This document shows, one piece after another, positions 45,832-54,040 of a stretch of DNA of 64,000 nt. Numbering within the stretch: position 1 is the first letter of the stretch; each line of letters opens with the position of its first letter. Origin of the DNA: Sulfitobacter sp. EhC04 (GTDB lineage: Bacteria; Pseudomonadota; Alphaproteobacteria; Rhodobacterales; Rhodobacteraceae); NCBI RefSeq assembly GCF_001650875.1, contig NZ_LXYI01000025.1, positions 28,381 to 92,380 on the forward strand. Reading direction: 5' to 3'. The notes beneath the pieces were generated by a model. That model was not told where the DNA came from, did no database searches, and worked only from the letters and a program-made list of their open reading frames with translations. The position numbers were made by a program, and so were the translations under genes.

Positions 45832-46368
45832 ATGGCACCCGTGGCGCCGATGGACCACGATTTGATTTCCTTTGCGCCCCAGGCGCAGGATGGTGCGATG
45901 CTGCGCGCCGCCTTTGGCCGTTTTGGCACCGGTGTCACGGTCATCACCACACAGACCGAAACCGGCCCGCTGGGCATGACCGCAAATTCCTTTTCATCGG
46001 TGTCGCTTGACCCGCCGATGATCCTCTGGTCCGCCGCGCTGCGGTCGAAGCGGCATGATGTCTTTGCCAGGGCGCGCCACTTCTGCATCCATATCCTGGC
46101 AGAGGACCAGGGCCCTCTGGCCCGGCATTTCGCGGGCCAGGGACATGATTTTTCCGGCTTCGACTGGCAGGAAGGCCCCGATGGCACCCCGACCCTTACC
46201 GGCGTGCTTGCCACGTTTCACTGCGAAACCCATGCGGTGCACCCGGCGGGCGATCATTCGATCATCCTTGGCCTGATCAGGCATGCCGCACAGCGCCGGG
46301 GCCACGGCGCGGGCCTGCTGTTCGATCAGGGACGTTTCGGGACCTTCGTACCGCAGGACGGTCAGTAG
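45832..46368 (+). CDS. Flavin reductase-like protein
   Basis: 178-aa FMN-binding split-barrel protein of the flavin reductase family (small components of two-component monooxygenases). Motifs are FGRFGTGVTVITTQTETGPLGMTANSF, the flavin-site start, SLDPPMILW and HFCIHILAEDQ. The start is uncertain: an ATG after AGGG at this position or another 18 nt downstream both work. No monooxygenase partner is adjacent. It ends within the last codons of the convergent tamB by a 7-bp overlap. Confidence 0.82.
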   Translation: MAPVAPMDHDLISFAPQAQDGAMLRAAFGRFGTGVTVITTQTETGPLGMTANSFSSVSLDPPMILWSAALRSKRHDVFARARHFCIHILAEDQGPLARHFAGQGHDFSGFDWQEGPDGTPTLTGVLATFHCETHAVHPAGDHSIILGLIRHAAQRRGHGAGLLFDQGRFGTFVPQDGQ

Positions 46369-49300
46369 TCCTTTTCAAAGAACAGGCCGATACCGCTGTT
46401 GCCATCGGACCCCAGCGTCGCCTTGCCCTTGAGGTTCGGCGTGAGGTCAATATTCAGCGAGATATCTGCCGTGCCGTCAGAGGCCGCGGTCACATCTGAA
46501 TAGACGTTGTCCGAAATATACTTGCCCGCGCGCACCGCTGTGGCACCGCTGTCGGTTGTGGTCACATCCAGATCGTCCAGACCAAAGCCGTCGCGCAGGC
46601 GCGAGACCACACCGGCCCCGCCGCGCCCGGCCAGGGTCGCCACGGCAGAGGCCAGTTGCAATGCCTGAAAGGCAGAAATGTCGTCGATATTCCTGCCGAA
46701 CAGAAGCTGCGCCAGCACTTCGTCCTGCGGTGCTGCAGGGGTGGATTCGAATACCACCTCCGGTTCATCCGCCGGTCCACGCACGATCACACGCACTTCG
46801 CCCGCGTTCGTGGTGGTAGAGGACACAAACCGCAGATAGGGGATCAGATCGCCCTGGAACTGCACCGATCCTTCGACCAGGTCAAAGCGTTTGCCAAGAA
46901 TGTCCAGCCTGCCCCGGATCAGCTCGAACCGGCCTGCAGATATGATGTTGTTCGTGGTCCCGGTCAGGGTCAGCGCACCGCCCAGTTCAGCGTCCAAGCC
47001 CCTGCCCCGTACAAAGATGCGGTTCGGCGCATTCACTTGCAGATTCAGGCCAAAGCCGCCCCCGCTGCTGTTTGCGGTCGGGTCGGTGCCTGCCTGCGCG
47101 CCGGTCAGCCCGGCCTTGCGGCGGGTGGCGATCACCGCCGGGTCAGCACCGATATGGGTAATCTGGGGAATGTCCCCGATGGTGGTCAGCCCGGTCGAGG
47201 GGACGTTCACATTGGTTTCGCCCACGTCGATCTGCCCGCTGATCTGCGCGCCGCCTGTCAGCGGGCCGGCGATCCGCAGGTTACCGCCGACGCTGGTGCG
47301 GTAAAGTTTGGGATCAATCAGAACAACACTGTCCAGCGCGATTTGAATGTCGGCAGGCAATGATCCCGACAGGGTCACGCCGCCGCTCACCCGCAGACGC
47401 CCGCCGCCAACCGCATTCGCGGTCACGTCGAGATTGGCGCGGTTGTTGCCAAGCTGGATATCGGCGTCAATCGCTTCAAGCGCGATGCGCAGGTTGGGCG
47501 CGCTTAACGTCGCGCCCGACGTTGTAATCCGGCCAGAAACCGAGGACAACGCAGGCGGTCCATTCACGGTCAGATCAAATCGGGCCTGCCCCTGAAGGCT
47601 GCGCGGTTCGATAAAGGGCTGGCTCAGCCCCAGTGGCGCGGTGCCCGCGATATCCAGGTTCAGGGTGCCGTTCTCGGCCACCTGCCCCGAAACGGTCGCC
47701 TGGGTGCCGCCCGGCCCTTGCGCATCGGTGTCTATCTGCCATGCGACGCCCTGTTTGCGGGCAGATCCATCCACGTTCAGCGGCCCGTTCAACTGCGGCA
47801 CGATCGCCCCGAGGTTGGGCATCGCCAGCGTGTAGTCCACCGCGGCATTGGCCCCGGTGACAACGCCATTGACCGTCGCGCGCGCGGAGTAGGGGCCGCT
47901 CGCCTGTGTGTCGATCGCAAGGCCATCCGGGGTCTGATAAACCTTGCCATTGGCCGAAAGCGGACCGTTCACCGTTGGCAGCAACGGGTTCACATTGGGC
48001 AGCGAGACATTGAAATTCAGTGACATTTCAGGGCCGGTCGCCAGCCCCGCCACCAGAGCCTTGGCACCGTAAGGACCGGTCGCTTCGGTATCCACGACAA
48101 AGCCTGCATCGGTCTGGCGCAGTGTGCCGGTTGCGTTCAGCGGGCCGTTCACCTGCGGAACAACGGGCTTCAGGTTGGGCACCGACAGATCGAAACTGAT
48201 GTCAACCGCCGGGGTCAGCGCCCCCTTGACCGCAGCGCGGGCGCTGTATGGCCCGGTGGCGGTGGTGTCGATCACAAAGCCTTCGGCGGTCTGGCGCAGA
48301 TTGCCCTGCGCAGAAAGGGGTCCGCTGACCTGCGGCACAAGCGGATTGATCTGCGGCACCGACAGGTCAAAGTCCACGTCGATGGTCGGGCTGACCAGCC
48401 CCTCGACCGCTGCGGTCAGATCATAAGGACCCGTTGCATCCGTGCGGATGCGCCAGCCTTCCGGCGTCTGGCGCAGGCTGCCGGTGGCCTTTACCGGGCC
48501 GTCGACCTGTTCGGCAAAGGGTTTCGCATCAGGCACGTCGGCGCTGAATTCGATCAGGGCGTTCGGGCCGGTCGCCAGCCCCTTGGCGGTCAGCGCGGCA
48601 CCATAGGGGCCATCGGTGGCGGCATCTACAACCCAGCCGCGCGCGTCCTGCGTGGCACTTGCGCTGACCGTGATCGGCCCCTCGTATTGCGGCAGGACAA
48701 GGCCCACGTCCTCCAGCCGGAAATTGGCCTGAACGCGGCTGTCATCGCTGCGCAATTCTGCCATCCCGGTCAGGTTCAGCGCATCGTTTTTCAGCACCAG
48801 ATCACGCAGGAAGGTCCCGTCCTCGTTCCGGCTTGCCTGCATGCTCAGCTCTGTCCGGCCTTTCAGCACCGCATCGGCCTGGGGAATGCCCAGCGCAAGA
48901 TCCTGGGTACTGCCGGTGGCTTGCAGGTCAAACATGCCGCCCAGCGGTGTCACCGTGCCCTTCAGGCCCAGTTCGGTCTGGCCATCCAGCTCGCGCCCCA
49001 CAAGTGCCGAAAACCGACTGAGGTCATCGGCGTTCAACGCCATGTCGAGCCGGGTGCGAAAGTTGTTCTCAAGCCCTGCGATGATGATCTGCCCGGTCAG
49101 CCCGTAATCTGTGCCGGTCAGGTCCAGATCGCTGATCCGCGTCGGCTGGCCCTCGATATAATTGATGTTGGCCTTTCCTGTGATGCGTTTGCCGATCGCC
49201 TCGGCGCTGGCGGCATCGGTCAGCTCAAGCCCGTCAGCGGTAAAACTCACATCGCCCAGAAACTGCCCGACAGAGCCGACATTGCCCTGCAAGGTGCCAT

Positions 49301-50519
49301 CCAGGCCCAGTTGGGTGCTTTCAATGGCAAGCCCTGCCATTTCCAGCGCGTCGATGTCGAAATCCGCATTCAGCGCCTCGCCATTCGCCGCGTCATAGTT
49401 CACCCGAAGACCCACGCGTTTCACAATTGTCCCCTCGCCCCCCACGGGCAGTTGGATGGTGGTGCCGTCAGGGTTGGCAATCGTGCCGGTGATGTCGATG
49501 AAAGAGGGCCATTGGTCTGCGTTCAGCGTGACCCTGCCCGCCAGATCGGCGGCCTGTGCCTTGAGGGTGAAATCGCTGACCTCGACCGCGCCGTTGCCTT
49601 CGATCAGCGCGTCGATGTTCAGGCGCACGTCCTCGCCAAAGAATTCGCGAAAGCGCGGGGCCAGCAGGGCGGTCACGTCGCCACCGATGTCCGCCTGAAT
49701 GCGCCGGTCCGGTTTGTCGAAACCACCGCGCGAGGCTTCGGTGCCCAGGGTGATCTGCCCCGCCAGCCGTTCCTGCCCATCGGTCGAGACGTTCAGATCG
49801 GTTGCAAAAGCGCTGAGTGGCCCGCTGCCCTCGACCGTCATGTCGACAGAAGGCTGATCGGGCAGGTTCATCAGTTTGGCGACAATCCCCTCCTCGCCCT
49901 CGCTCAGCTTCACGATGAGGTCGAGAATGTTGTCAGTGCGTTCCAGGTTGGCCTTGATCGCAAATTCACCTTGCTTGGCATCTGTCCGACTGGCCGAAAT
50001 ATCGACGTTCAACAGATCGTCGGTGTATTGGGCTGTCGCCTGCAGGCTCAGCTGCGCGGCCTCTCCCAGAAGCGGGGCACCAAGGTTGATCTGATCCACC
50101 CCGAAATCGGCGATATTGATCGAAACCGGCAGTTCCGGCAGGCTGAACGGCTGCGCCTCTGCCTCCGGCAGATCAACGCCTTCTTCGGCGACCGGCAGAC
50201 GCGGCAGGTCCAGCCGTGCGGCGGTCAGGCTCTGAACCTCCAGCCGGCCGCGCAGCAGGGCGGAGCGGGTCCAGTCCAAAGTCACGTCCTCCAGCGTCAG
50301 CCAGACACCTTCGCTGTCGGCAATGGTCATGCGGTCAAAGCTGGCCGTGGAACTGAGCGCGCCCTGAAAGCCGTCGATGCTAACCGTGCGCCCCGCCCCG
50401 CTGAGCGCATCCTGAATGGTACGGGTCAGAAACCCCTTGTCGTCTTCCTGGGCAACGGCGGCACCAAGGCTTGCGATCCAAAGAGTGGCCGCCATGAGAA
50501 ATGAAACCAGAACCCGCAT
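46362..50519 (-). CDS. tamB: Translocation and assembly module inner-membrane protein TamB
   Basis: Large envelope protein of 1385 aa. An N-terminal signal-anchor (about 4-23) is followed by a long beta-rich body that bridges the periplasm, and by the conserved C-terminal DUF490 domain of about 300 aa (RGRGLDAELGGALTLTG, FELIRGRLDILGKRF, DEVLAQLLFGRNIDDIS). With TamA it helps insert outer-membrane proteins and move phospholipids. Residues about 609-960 are built of six tandem repeats of 59-60 aa. Its ATG shares a base with the tamA stop. The size is in the usual range. Confidence 0.94.
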   Translation of the reverse strand: MRVLVSFLMAATLWIASLGAAVAQEDDKGFLTRTIQDALSGAGRTVSIDGFQGALSSTASFDRMTIADSEGVWLTLEDVTLDWTRSALLRGRLEVQSLTAARLDLPRLPVAEEGVDLPEAEAQPFSLPELPVSINIADFGVDQINLGAPLLGEAAQLSLQATAQYTDDLLNVDISASRTDAKQGEFAIKANLERTDNILDLIVKLSEGEEGIVAKLMNLPDQPSVDMTVEGSGPLSAFATDLNVSTDGQERLAGQITLGTEASRGGFDKPDRRIQADIGGDVTALLAPRFREFFGEDVRLNIDALIEGNGAVEVSDFTLKAQAADLAGRVTLNADQWPSFIDITGTIANPDGTTIQLPVGGEGTIVKRVGLRVNYDAANGEALNADFDIDALEMAGLAIESTQLGLDGTLQGNVGSVGQFLGDVSFTADGLELTDAASAEAIGKRITGKANINYIEGQPTRISDLDLTGTDYGLTGQIIIAGLENNFRTRLDMALNADDLSRFSALVGRELDGQTELGLKGTVTPLGGMFDLQATGSTQDLALGIPQADAVLKGRTELSMQASRNEDGTFLRDLVLKNDALNLTGMAELRSDDSRVQANFRLEDVGLVLPQYEGPITVSASATQDARGWVVDAATDGPYGAALTAKGLATGPNALIEFSADVPDAKPFAEQVDGPVKATGSLRQTPEGWRIRTDATGPYDLTAAVEGLVSPTIDVDFDLSVPQINPLVPQVSGPLSAQGNLRQTAEGFVIDTTATGPYSARAAVKGALTPAVDISFDLSVPNLKPVVPQVNGPLNATGTLRQTDAGFVVDTEATGPYGAKALVAGLATGPEMSLNFNVSLPNVNPLLPTVNGPLSANGKVYQTPDGLAIDTQASGPYSARATVNGVVTGANAAVDYTLAMPNLGAIVPQLNGPLNVDGSARKQGVAWQIDTDAQGPGGTQATVSGQVAENGTLNLDIAGTAPLGLSQPFIEPRSLQGQARFDLTVNGPPALSSVSGRITTSGATLSAPNLRIALEAIDADIQLGNNRANLDVTANAVGGGRLRVSGGVTLSGSLPADIQIALDSVVLIDPKLYRTSVGGNLRIAGPLTGGAQISGQIDVGETNVNVPSTGLTTIGDIPQITHIGADPAVIATRRKAGLTGAQAGTDPTANSSGGGFGLNLQVNAPNRIFVRGRGLDAELGGALTLTGTTNNIISAGRFELIRGRLDILGKRFDLVEGSVQFQGDLIPYLRFVSSTTTNAGEVRVIVRGPADEPEVVFESTPAAPQDEVLAQLLFGRNIDDISAFQALQLASAVATLAGRGGAGVVSRLRDGFGLDDLDVTTTDSGATAVRAGKYISDNVYSDVTAASDGTADISLNIDLTPNLKGKATLGSDGNSGIGLFFEKDY
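47640..48697 (-). repeat. Six tandem repeats of 59-60 codons inside tamB
   Basis: Units begin near residues 609, 669, 728, 787, 847 and 907. Each follows the pattern PQxxGPLxAxGxLRQTxxGF, then DTxATGPYxAxAxVxG, then a strand pair ending in FDLSVPNxxP. Copies 3 and 4 are the closest to each other (SVPNLKPVVPQVNGPL next to SVPQINPLVPQVSGPL). The spacing is regular with no gaps longer than one residue. Confidence 0.8.
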
Positions 50520-52342
50520 CAGAACGCCTGCCCTATACCGATATAGACCTGAAAGTTCTCCCCCGTTTCCGGCCCGGAGGTTGGCACGGCAAGGTCCAGT
50601 CGGATCGGGCCGATGCCGGTATCATAGCGCAGCCCGAGACCCGCACCCGATTGCCATCGGCCCGAGCCGTCATAGAATTCCTCGGACCCGATGTAGCCCG
50701 CATCGGCAAAACCGACGATCCCGATGGCATCGGTCACCTTGACCCGCGCCTCGGCGGAAAAGCCGACAAATGATCGCCCGCCAACGGTCTGCCCGCCGCC
50801 CAGGTCAACGCCCAGCGATTGATAGGGTTGCCCCCTGACCGTTCCCCCGCCGCCGGAATAAAACAGGTAATCGGCAGGTGCCACGGACAGGTCCGGCCCA
50901 TAGACCGACCCAAGCTGCCCGCGCAGGGCAAAGGTGACCGGGCGCGCCTGTCCGAAGGTCTTGTAATAGCGCGCGTCGACATAGGTGCGCAGACCGTCAT
51001 CCGCCCCGCTGAGCGCAAGGAACGGCGTGACTGACGCGTTGATGAAATAGCCCTCTTTGGCGTCAAGCTCCTTGTCGCGATAGTCGAACTCGATGCCCAG
51101 TGGCAGGGTCAGCAGGCTATAGCGATTGGTGCCGAAAGCATCACGCGTCTCGGCCCGGCGCAGGCCAAGCCCCAGACGGTACGTCCGGTTTTCGCTGGCA
51201 ATGCGGGTGAACCCTGCCTCAACGTCGAACTGCCGGGAAAAGAAGTTCACTTCGTCGAGTTGCTCCAGCGTGGTCAGCGCATAGAAATTGGTGTCTTCGT
51301 TGAAGGTCGCGGGGCGGTCGAAACGCGCAGACAGGCGATAATCCTCGCCGCCCGAGTTTCCGCCGATCCCGCCCGCTTCGGCCTCCAGCCGCAGCCGCTC
51401 CGCGCCGCCCAGCAGGTTGCGATGCATCCAGTAGGTCGAAACGGTCAGCCCTTCGAGCGAGGACAGTTCCGCCCCGAAACCAAAGCGCCGCTTGGGGGCT
51501 TCGGTGATCAGGGCAGTAATCGGCAGCGTGTCGCCGGGGCCGATCACGTCGGCCTCCTGCAGGGCCACGGCGTTGAAGGCACCGGTGCGCCGCAGCCGCT
51601 CGCGGGCCAGTCGCAGGTCCTGGGGCGAAAAGACCTTGCCTTCCGGCAGGCCCGCAATGTCGATGATGCGCTGGGTCCGCACGTCCTGATTGCCCTCGAC
51701 GATCAGGGGGCCGAACCGCAGGCGCGGGCCGGGGGCCAGGCGCAGGTCGGCGTTGATGGTCCGCTCTGCGTGCCGGGCGGTTAGGTCCTGACTGGCCAGT
51801 TCGGCCTTGGCATGGCCTTGGTCGCGCCACCCGTCGATCCCGGCGGAAACCGTGCTTTTCAACACTCCCAGACTGGCGGTCTGGCCGGTGGCAAATCCCT
51901 CGGGCAATTCGGTGCCGGGTGTAATGGGCGCGATCCGGGTCTGCCCGAAACGAAACTGGGGGCCGGGATCAATTGCAATCACCGCCTGGTTGATCTGCCC
52001 CGGTGGGTTCACCGGCGGGATGTTCACCGCATCGACCCCGTCCAGCGTGATCTTGATCACCGGACCGAAATAGCCGTTGTCATAAAGCACCGCCAGCAGC
52101 CTTTGGTAGTCCGCCTGCGCTGCCGCGACCACCTCTTGCGAACTGGGATTGGCGTCTTCCGCCGTCTGCTCGACCAGCAGCGACCCACCGGCCAGTGTCT
52201 CATAAAGATCGGTCCCCGCCGGGATGCCGGTGATTTTCAGGTCTGCCGTCGCGCCGATCTGTGCCGTCACGGCAAGCGAAAGCGCCAAGAGCCCGGCAGC
52301 CTTCCTGCGATTGTCCGAAAAAATTGCCTTGAATCGCGCCAC
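50519..52342 (-). CDS. tamA: Outer-membrane assembly factor TamA
   Basis: Omp85-superfamily protein of 607 aa. A signal region at the N-terminus is followed by POTRA domains (to about residue 290) and a 16-strand barrel. The barrel signature is GGGGTVRGQPYQSLGVDLGGG in strand-loop 6 (only the VRGxPY element is quoted as diagnostic), and the last strand ends FQVYIGIGQAF with the C-terminal Phe that BAM recognises. It is coupled to tamB. Confidence 0.93.
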   Translation of the reverse strand: MARFKAIFSDNRRKAAGLLALSLAVTAQIGATADLKITGIPAGTDLYETLAGGSLLVEQTAEDANPSSQEVVAAAQADYQRLLAVLYDNGYFGPVIKITLDGVDAVNIPPVNPPGQINQAVIAIDPGPQFRFGQTRIAPITPGTELPEGFATGQTASLGVLKSTVSAGIDGWRDQGHAKAELASQDLTARHAERTINADLRLAPGPRLRFGPLIVEGNQDVRTQRIIDIAGLPEGKVFSPQDLRLARERLRRTGAFNAVALQEADVIGPGDTLPITALITEAPKRRFGFGAELSSLEGLTVSTYWMHRNLLGGAERLRLEAEAGGIGGNSGGEDYRLSARFDRPATFNEDTNFYALTTLEQLDEVNFFSRQFDVEAGFTRIASENRTYRLGLGLRRAETRDAFGTNRYSLLTLPLGIEFDYRDKELDAKEGYFINASVTPFLALSGADDGLRTYVDARYYKTFGQARPVTFALRGQLGSVYGPDLSVAPADYLFYSGGGGTVRGQPYQSLGVDLGGGQTVGGRSFVGFSAEARVKVTDAIGIVGFADAGYIGSEEFYDGSGRWQSGAGLGLRYDTGIGPIRLDLAVPTSGPETGENFQVYIGIGQAF

Positions 52343-52743
52343 GCCAACGCCCCCTACTCACACCACATCACCGTGATTGCCACGGCTCGTCCTTTTCGGA
52401 CACTTAGGTCGATTAAGCGATATTTCCGCCCTGCCTGCAATCCGACTCTGGTGTTTGATGGCCTATGAACCCCATTATCTGGTGGTCCCCCCGAATTCGT
52501 GATGATCGCGAGATAAATGGGCGGGTTCCCGCCCATCAGCGGCGGCAGGTGCCGCGCTGTTCATGGGTGGAAAATGCCGACATCGAACCCGAGCCCCGGA
52601 AGCTTTGACCGATCATCACGCCCCTGCAGTGCCCCGCTGCCGACAGTCACAGTCTCTGAAGACAGAAGTGGTGCGGGTGAGAGGGCAAACCTCGAACCAA
52701 ACCTGTGCTCAAGTAGCGCTCCGCGCGGTAGCACAACAAAAGT
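52343..52743. other. Intergenic region of about 400 bp
   Basis: This lies between tamA and tRNA-Leu. It contains one strong inverted repeat (listed separately) and no supported gene; short frames next to the tRNA have no ribosome site. A tamA promoter is expected near 52350-52450. Confidence 0.45.
52517..52536. repeat. Inverted repeat ATGGGCGGG-TT-CCCGCCCAT
   Basis: Perfect 9-bp arms and a 2-nt loop. It has no T-tract on either side. It lies about 200 bp downstream of tRNA-Leu and 175 bp upstream of tamA, so it may be a tRNA-transcript 3' structure or an operator. Confidence 0.5.
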
Positions 52744-52830
52744 TGGTGCGGGCGGTGGGACTCGAACCCACACGGGGCTACGCCCCAACAGATTTTAAGT
52801 CTGGTATGTCTACCATTCCATCACGCCCGC
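52744..52830 (-). tRNA. tRNA-Leu (anticodon TAA)
   Basis: Acceptor stem GCGGGCG/CGCCCGC, D-arm TGGAATGGTAGAC, anticodon loop CTTAAAA giving TAA, a long class II variable arm (TGGGGCGTAGCCCCG region), and T-arm GTGGGTTCGAGTCCCAC. The discriminator A and CCA are encoded in the DNA (the CCA is included in the coordinates). Confidence 0.95.
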
Positions 52831-52870
52831 TTGCGCCGCACCATAGCCGCTGATGGCGGGGTGTAAATGG

Positions 52871-53425
52871 TCAGATGTCGCGGCCCTTGGGGCCAAGTGG
52901 TGCGCCTTCGGCCAGCAAAGCAGCCTCCGACAGCCAGGGGTTGTTTTCCACCGCTTCGGTCAGTTGCGCGCGGGCCTCGTCGATGCGGCCCAGATTCATC
53001 AGGGTCAGCGCACGGCCCGATTGCGCGGCGATGTGCAAGGGTTGCAGGTCCAGCGCAATGTCCAGGTCGACAAGTGCAGCTTCATAATCCTCCTGAAGAA
53101 AATGGATATAGGCACGCTGGTTGAAGCCTTCGGCATAGTCAGGGCAATATTCCGCCAACCTGTCGAACTCCGCCAGCGCCCCGGCGAAATCATAGGAATC
53201 GCGCCGCCGCAACCCGGCGTCCAGCACCTCCTGTGCCGCCTCGTCGGGGGCGCGCAGCCAGACTTCCCACATCTCAGCCGACGCGCGGCGGCCGTCGTTA
53301 TAGGTCTGGGCGGCCTGGGACCTGGCGATGAGGTTCAGCATCTCGGACCGCACATCGGGCGGTGCGGGACACTCCGCGAAGCCGATCGCGGGTGACAGGG
53401 CCAGTGCAAGGATCAACATGCGCAT
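52871..53425 (-). CDS. Exported tetratricopeptide-repeat protein
   Basis: 184-aa protein with a signal peptide (MRMLILALALSPAIGFA-EC) and two or three TPR units, around 75-110 (YDFAGALAEFDRLAEYCPDYAEGFNQRAYIHF), 110-143 (EDYEAALVDLDIALDLQP) and 144-175 (GRIDEARAQLTEAVENNP). TPRs mediate protein contacts, here in the periplasm. It follows the tRNA-Leu gene on the same strand order and is next to putR; no functional link is evident. Confidence 0.85.
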   Translation of the reverse strand: MRMLILALALSPAIGFAECPAPPDVRSEMLNLIARSQAAQTYNDGRRASAEMWEVWLRAPDEAAQEVLDAGLRRRDSYDFAGALAEFDRLAEYCPDYAEGFNQRAYIHFLQEDYEAALVDLDIALDLQPLHIAAQSGRALTLMNLGRIDEARAQLTEAVENNPWLSEAALLAEGAPLGPKGRDI

Positions 53426-53455
53426 GATGTAAGAATGGTTCAGATTGCCCCCGCG

Positions 53456-53932
53456 TCAAGCACCATCCGCCAGCATCGTCTCTTTTACCGCTTCCATGGC
53501 GACATAGGTCGATGTGTTTGACACATGCGGCAGGCTTGATATCGTCTCTCCAAGGAACTTGCGATAGGCGGACATGTCAGGCGTGCGCACCTTGAGCAGG
53601 TAATCGAAATGGCTTGCGATCATATGGGCCTGCTCGATCTCGGGAACCTTGGCCACCGCCGCGTTGAAGGCGCGCAGCGCCGCCTCGCGGGTGTCGTTGA
53701 GCCGCACCTCGACAAAGGCCACGTGATCAAGGCCCAGACGGATCGGGTCGAGCAACGCGCGATACCCGATGATCACACCGGTTTCCTCCATCCGGCGCAG
53801 GCGGGCCTGGGTCGGTGATTTGGACAGGCCGATGCGCCTGGCCAGGTCGGTGATGCTGATCCGGCCATCCTCGGCCAGGACTGCGAGAATCGATCTGTCG
53901 AAACGATCCAGTTCGAATGTGTCACTTTTCAC
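53456..53932 (-). CDS. putR: Lrp/AsnC-family regulator of proline catabolism
   Basis: 158 aa. The N-terminal helix-turn-helix is around ISITDLARRIGLSKSPTQARLRRMEE. The C-terminal RAM effector domain follows (HVAFVEVRLN, ASHFDYLLKVRT). The GTG start has GGGGGAC 5 nt upstream. It is divergent from putA across 108 bp, the arrangement of alphaproteobacterial PutR, which activates putA when proline is present. Confidence 0.92.
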   Translation of the reverse strand: MKSDTFELDRFDRSILAVLAEDGRISITDLARRIGLSKSPTQARLRRMEETGVIIGYRALLDPIRLGLDHVAFVEVRLNDTREAALRAFNAAVAKVPEIEQAHMIASHFDYLLKVRTPDMSAYRKFLGETISSLPHVSNTSTYVAMEAVKETMLADGA

Positions 53933-54040
53933 TTTACGTCCCCCTCATTTTCCGCAAATCGCATCGTGGAAACCCGATTATAAGTCAAAAGACCCTGCAA
54001 GGATACGATATACTTGGCAGATGATCTGATGGAGAATGTC

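Noticed and set aside
48687..50504. A plus-strand frame of 605 codons opposite tamB
   Set aside because: It is antisense to a clear TamB coding region and its translation is His/Arg/Gln-rich without motifs. It is a GC-rich shadow frame.
52561..52788. A small minus-strand frame that reads through the tRNA-Leu gene
   Set aside because: It overlaps the tRNA, and its start VWVRVPPPAP is the familiar false translation of a tRNA T-arm.
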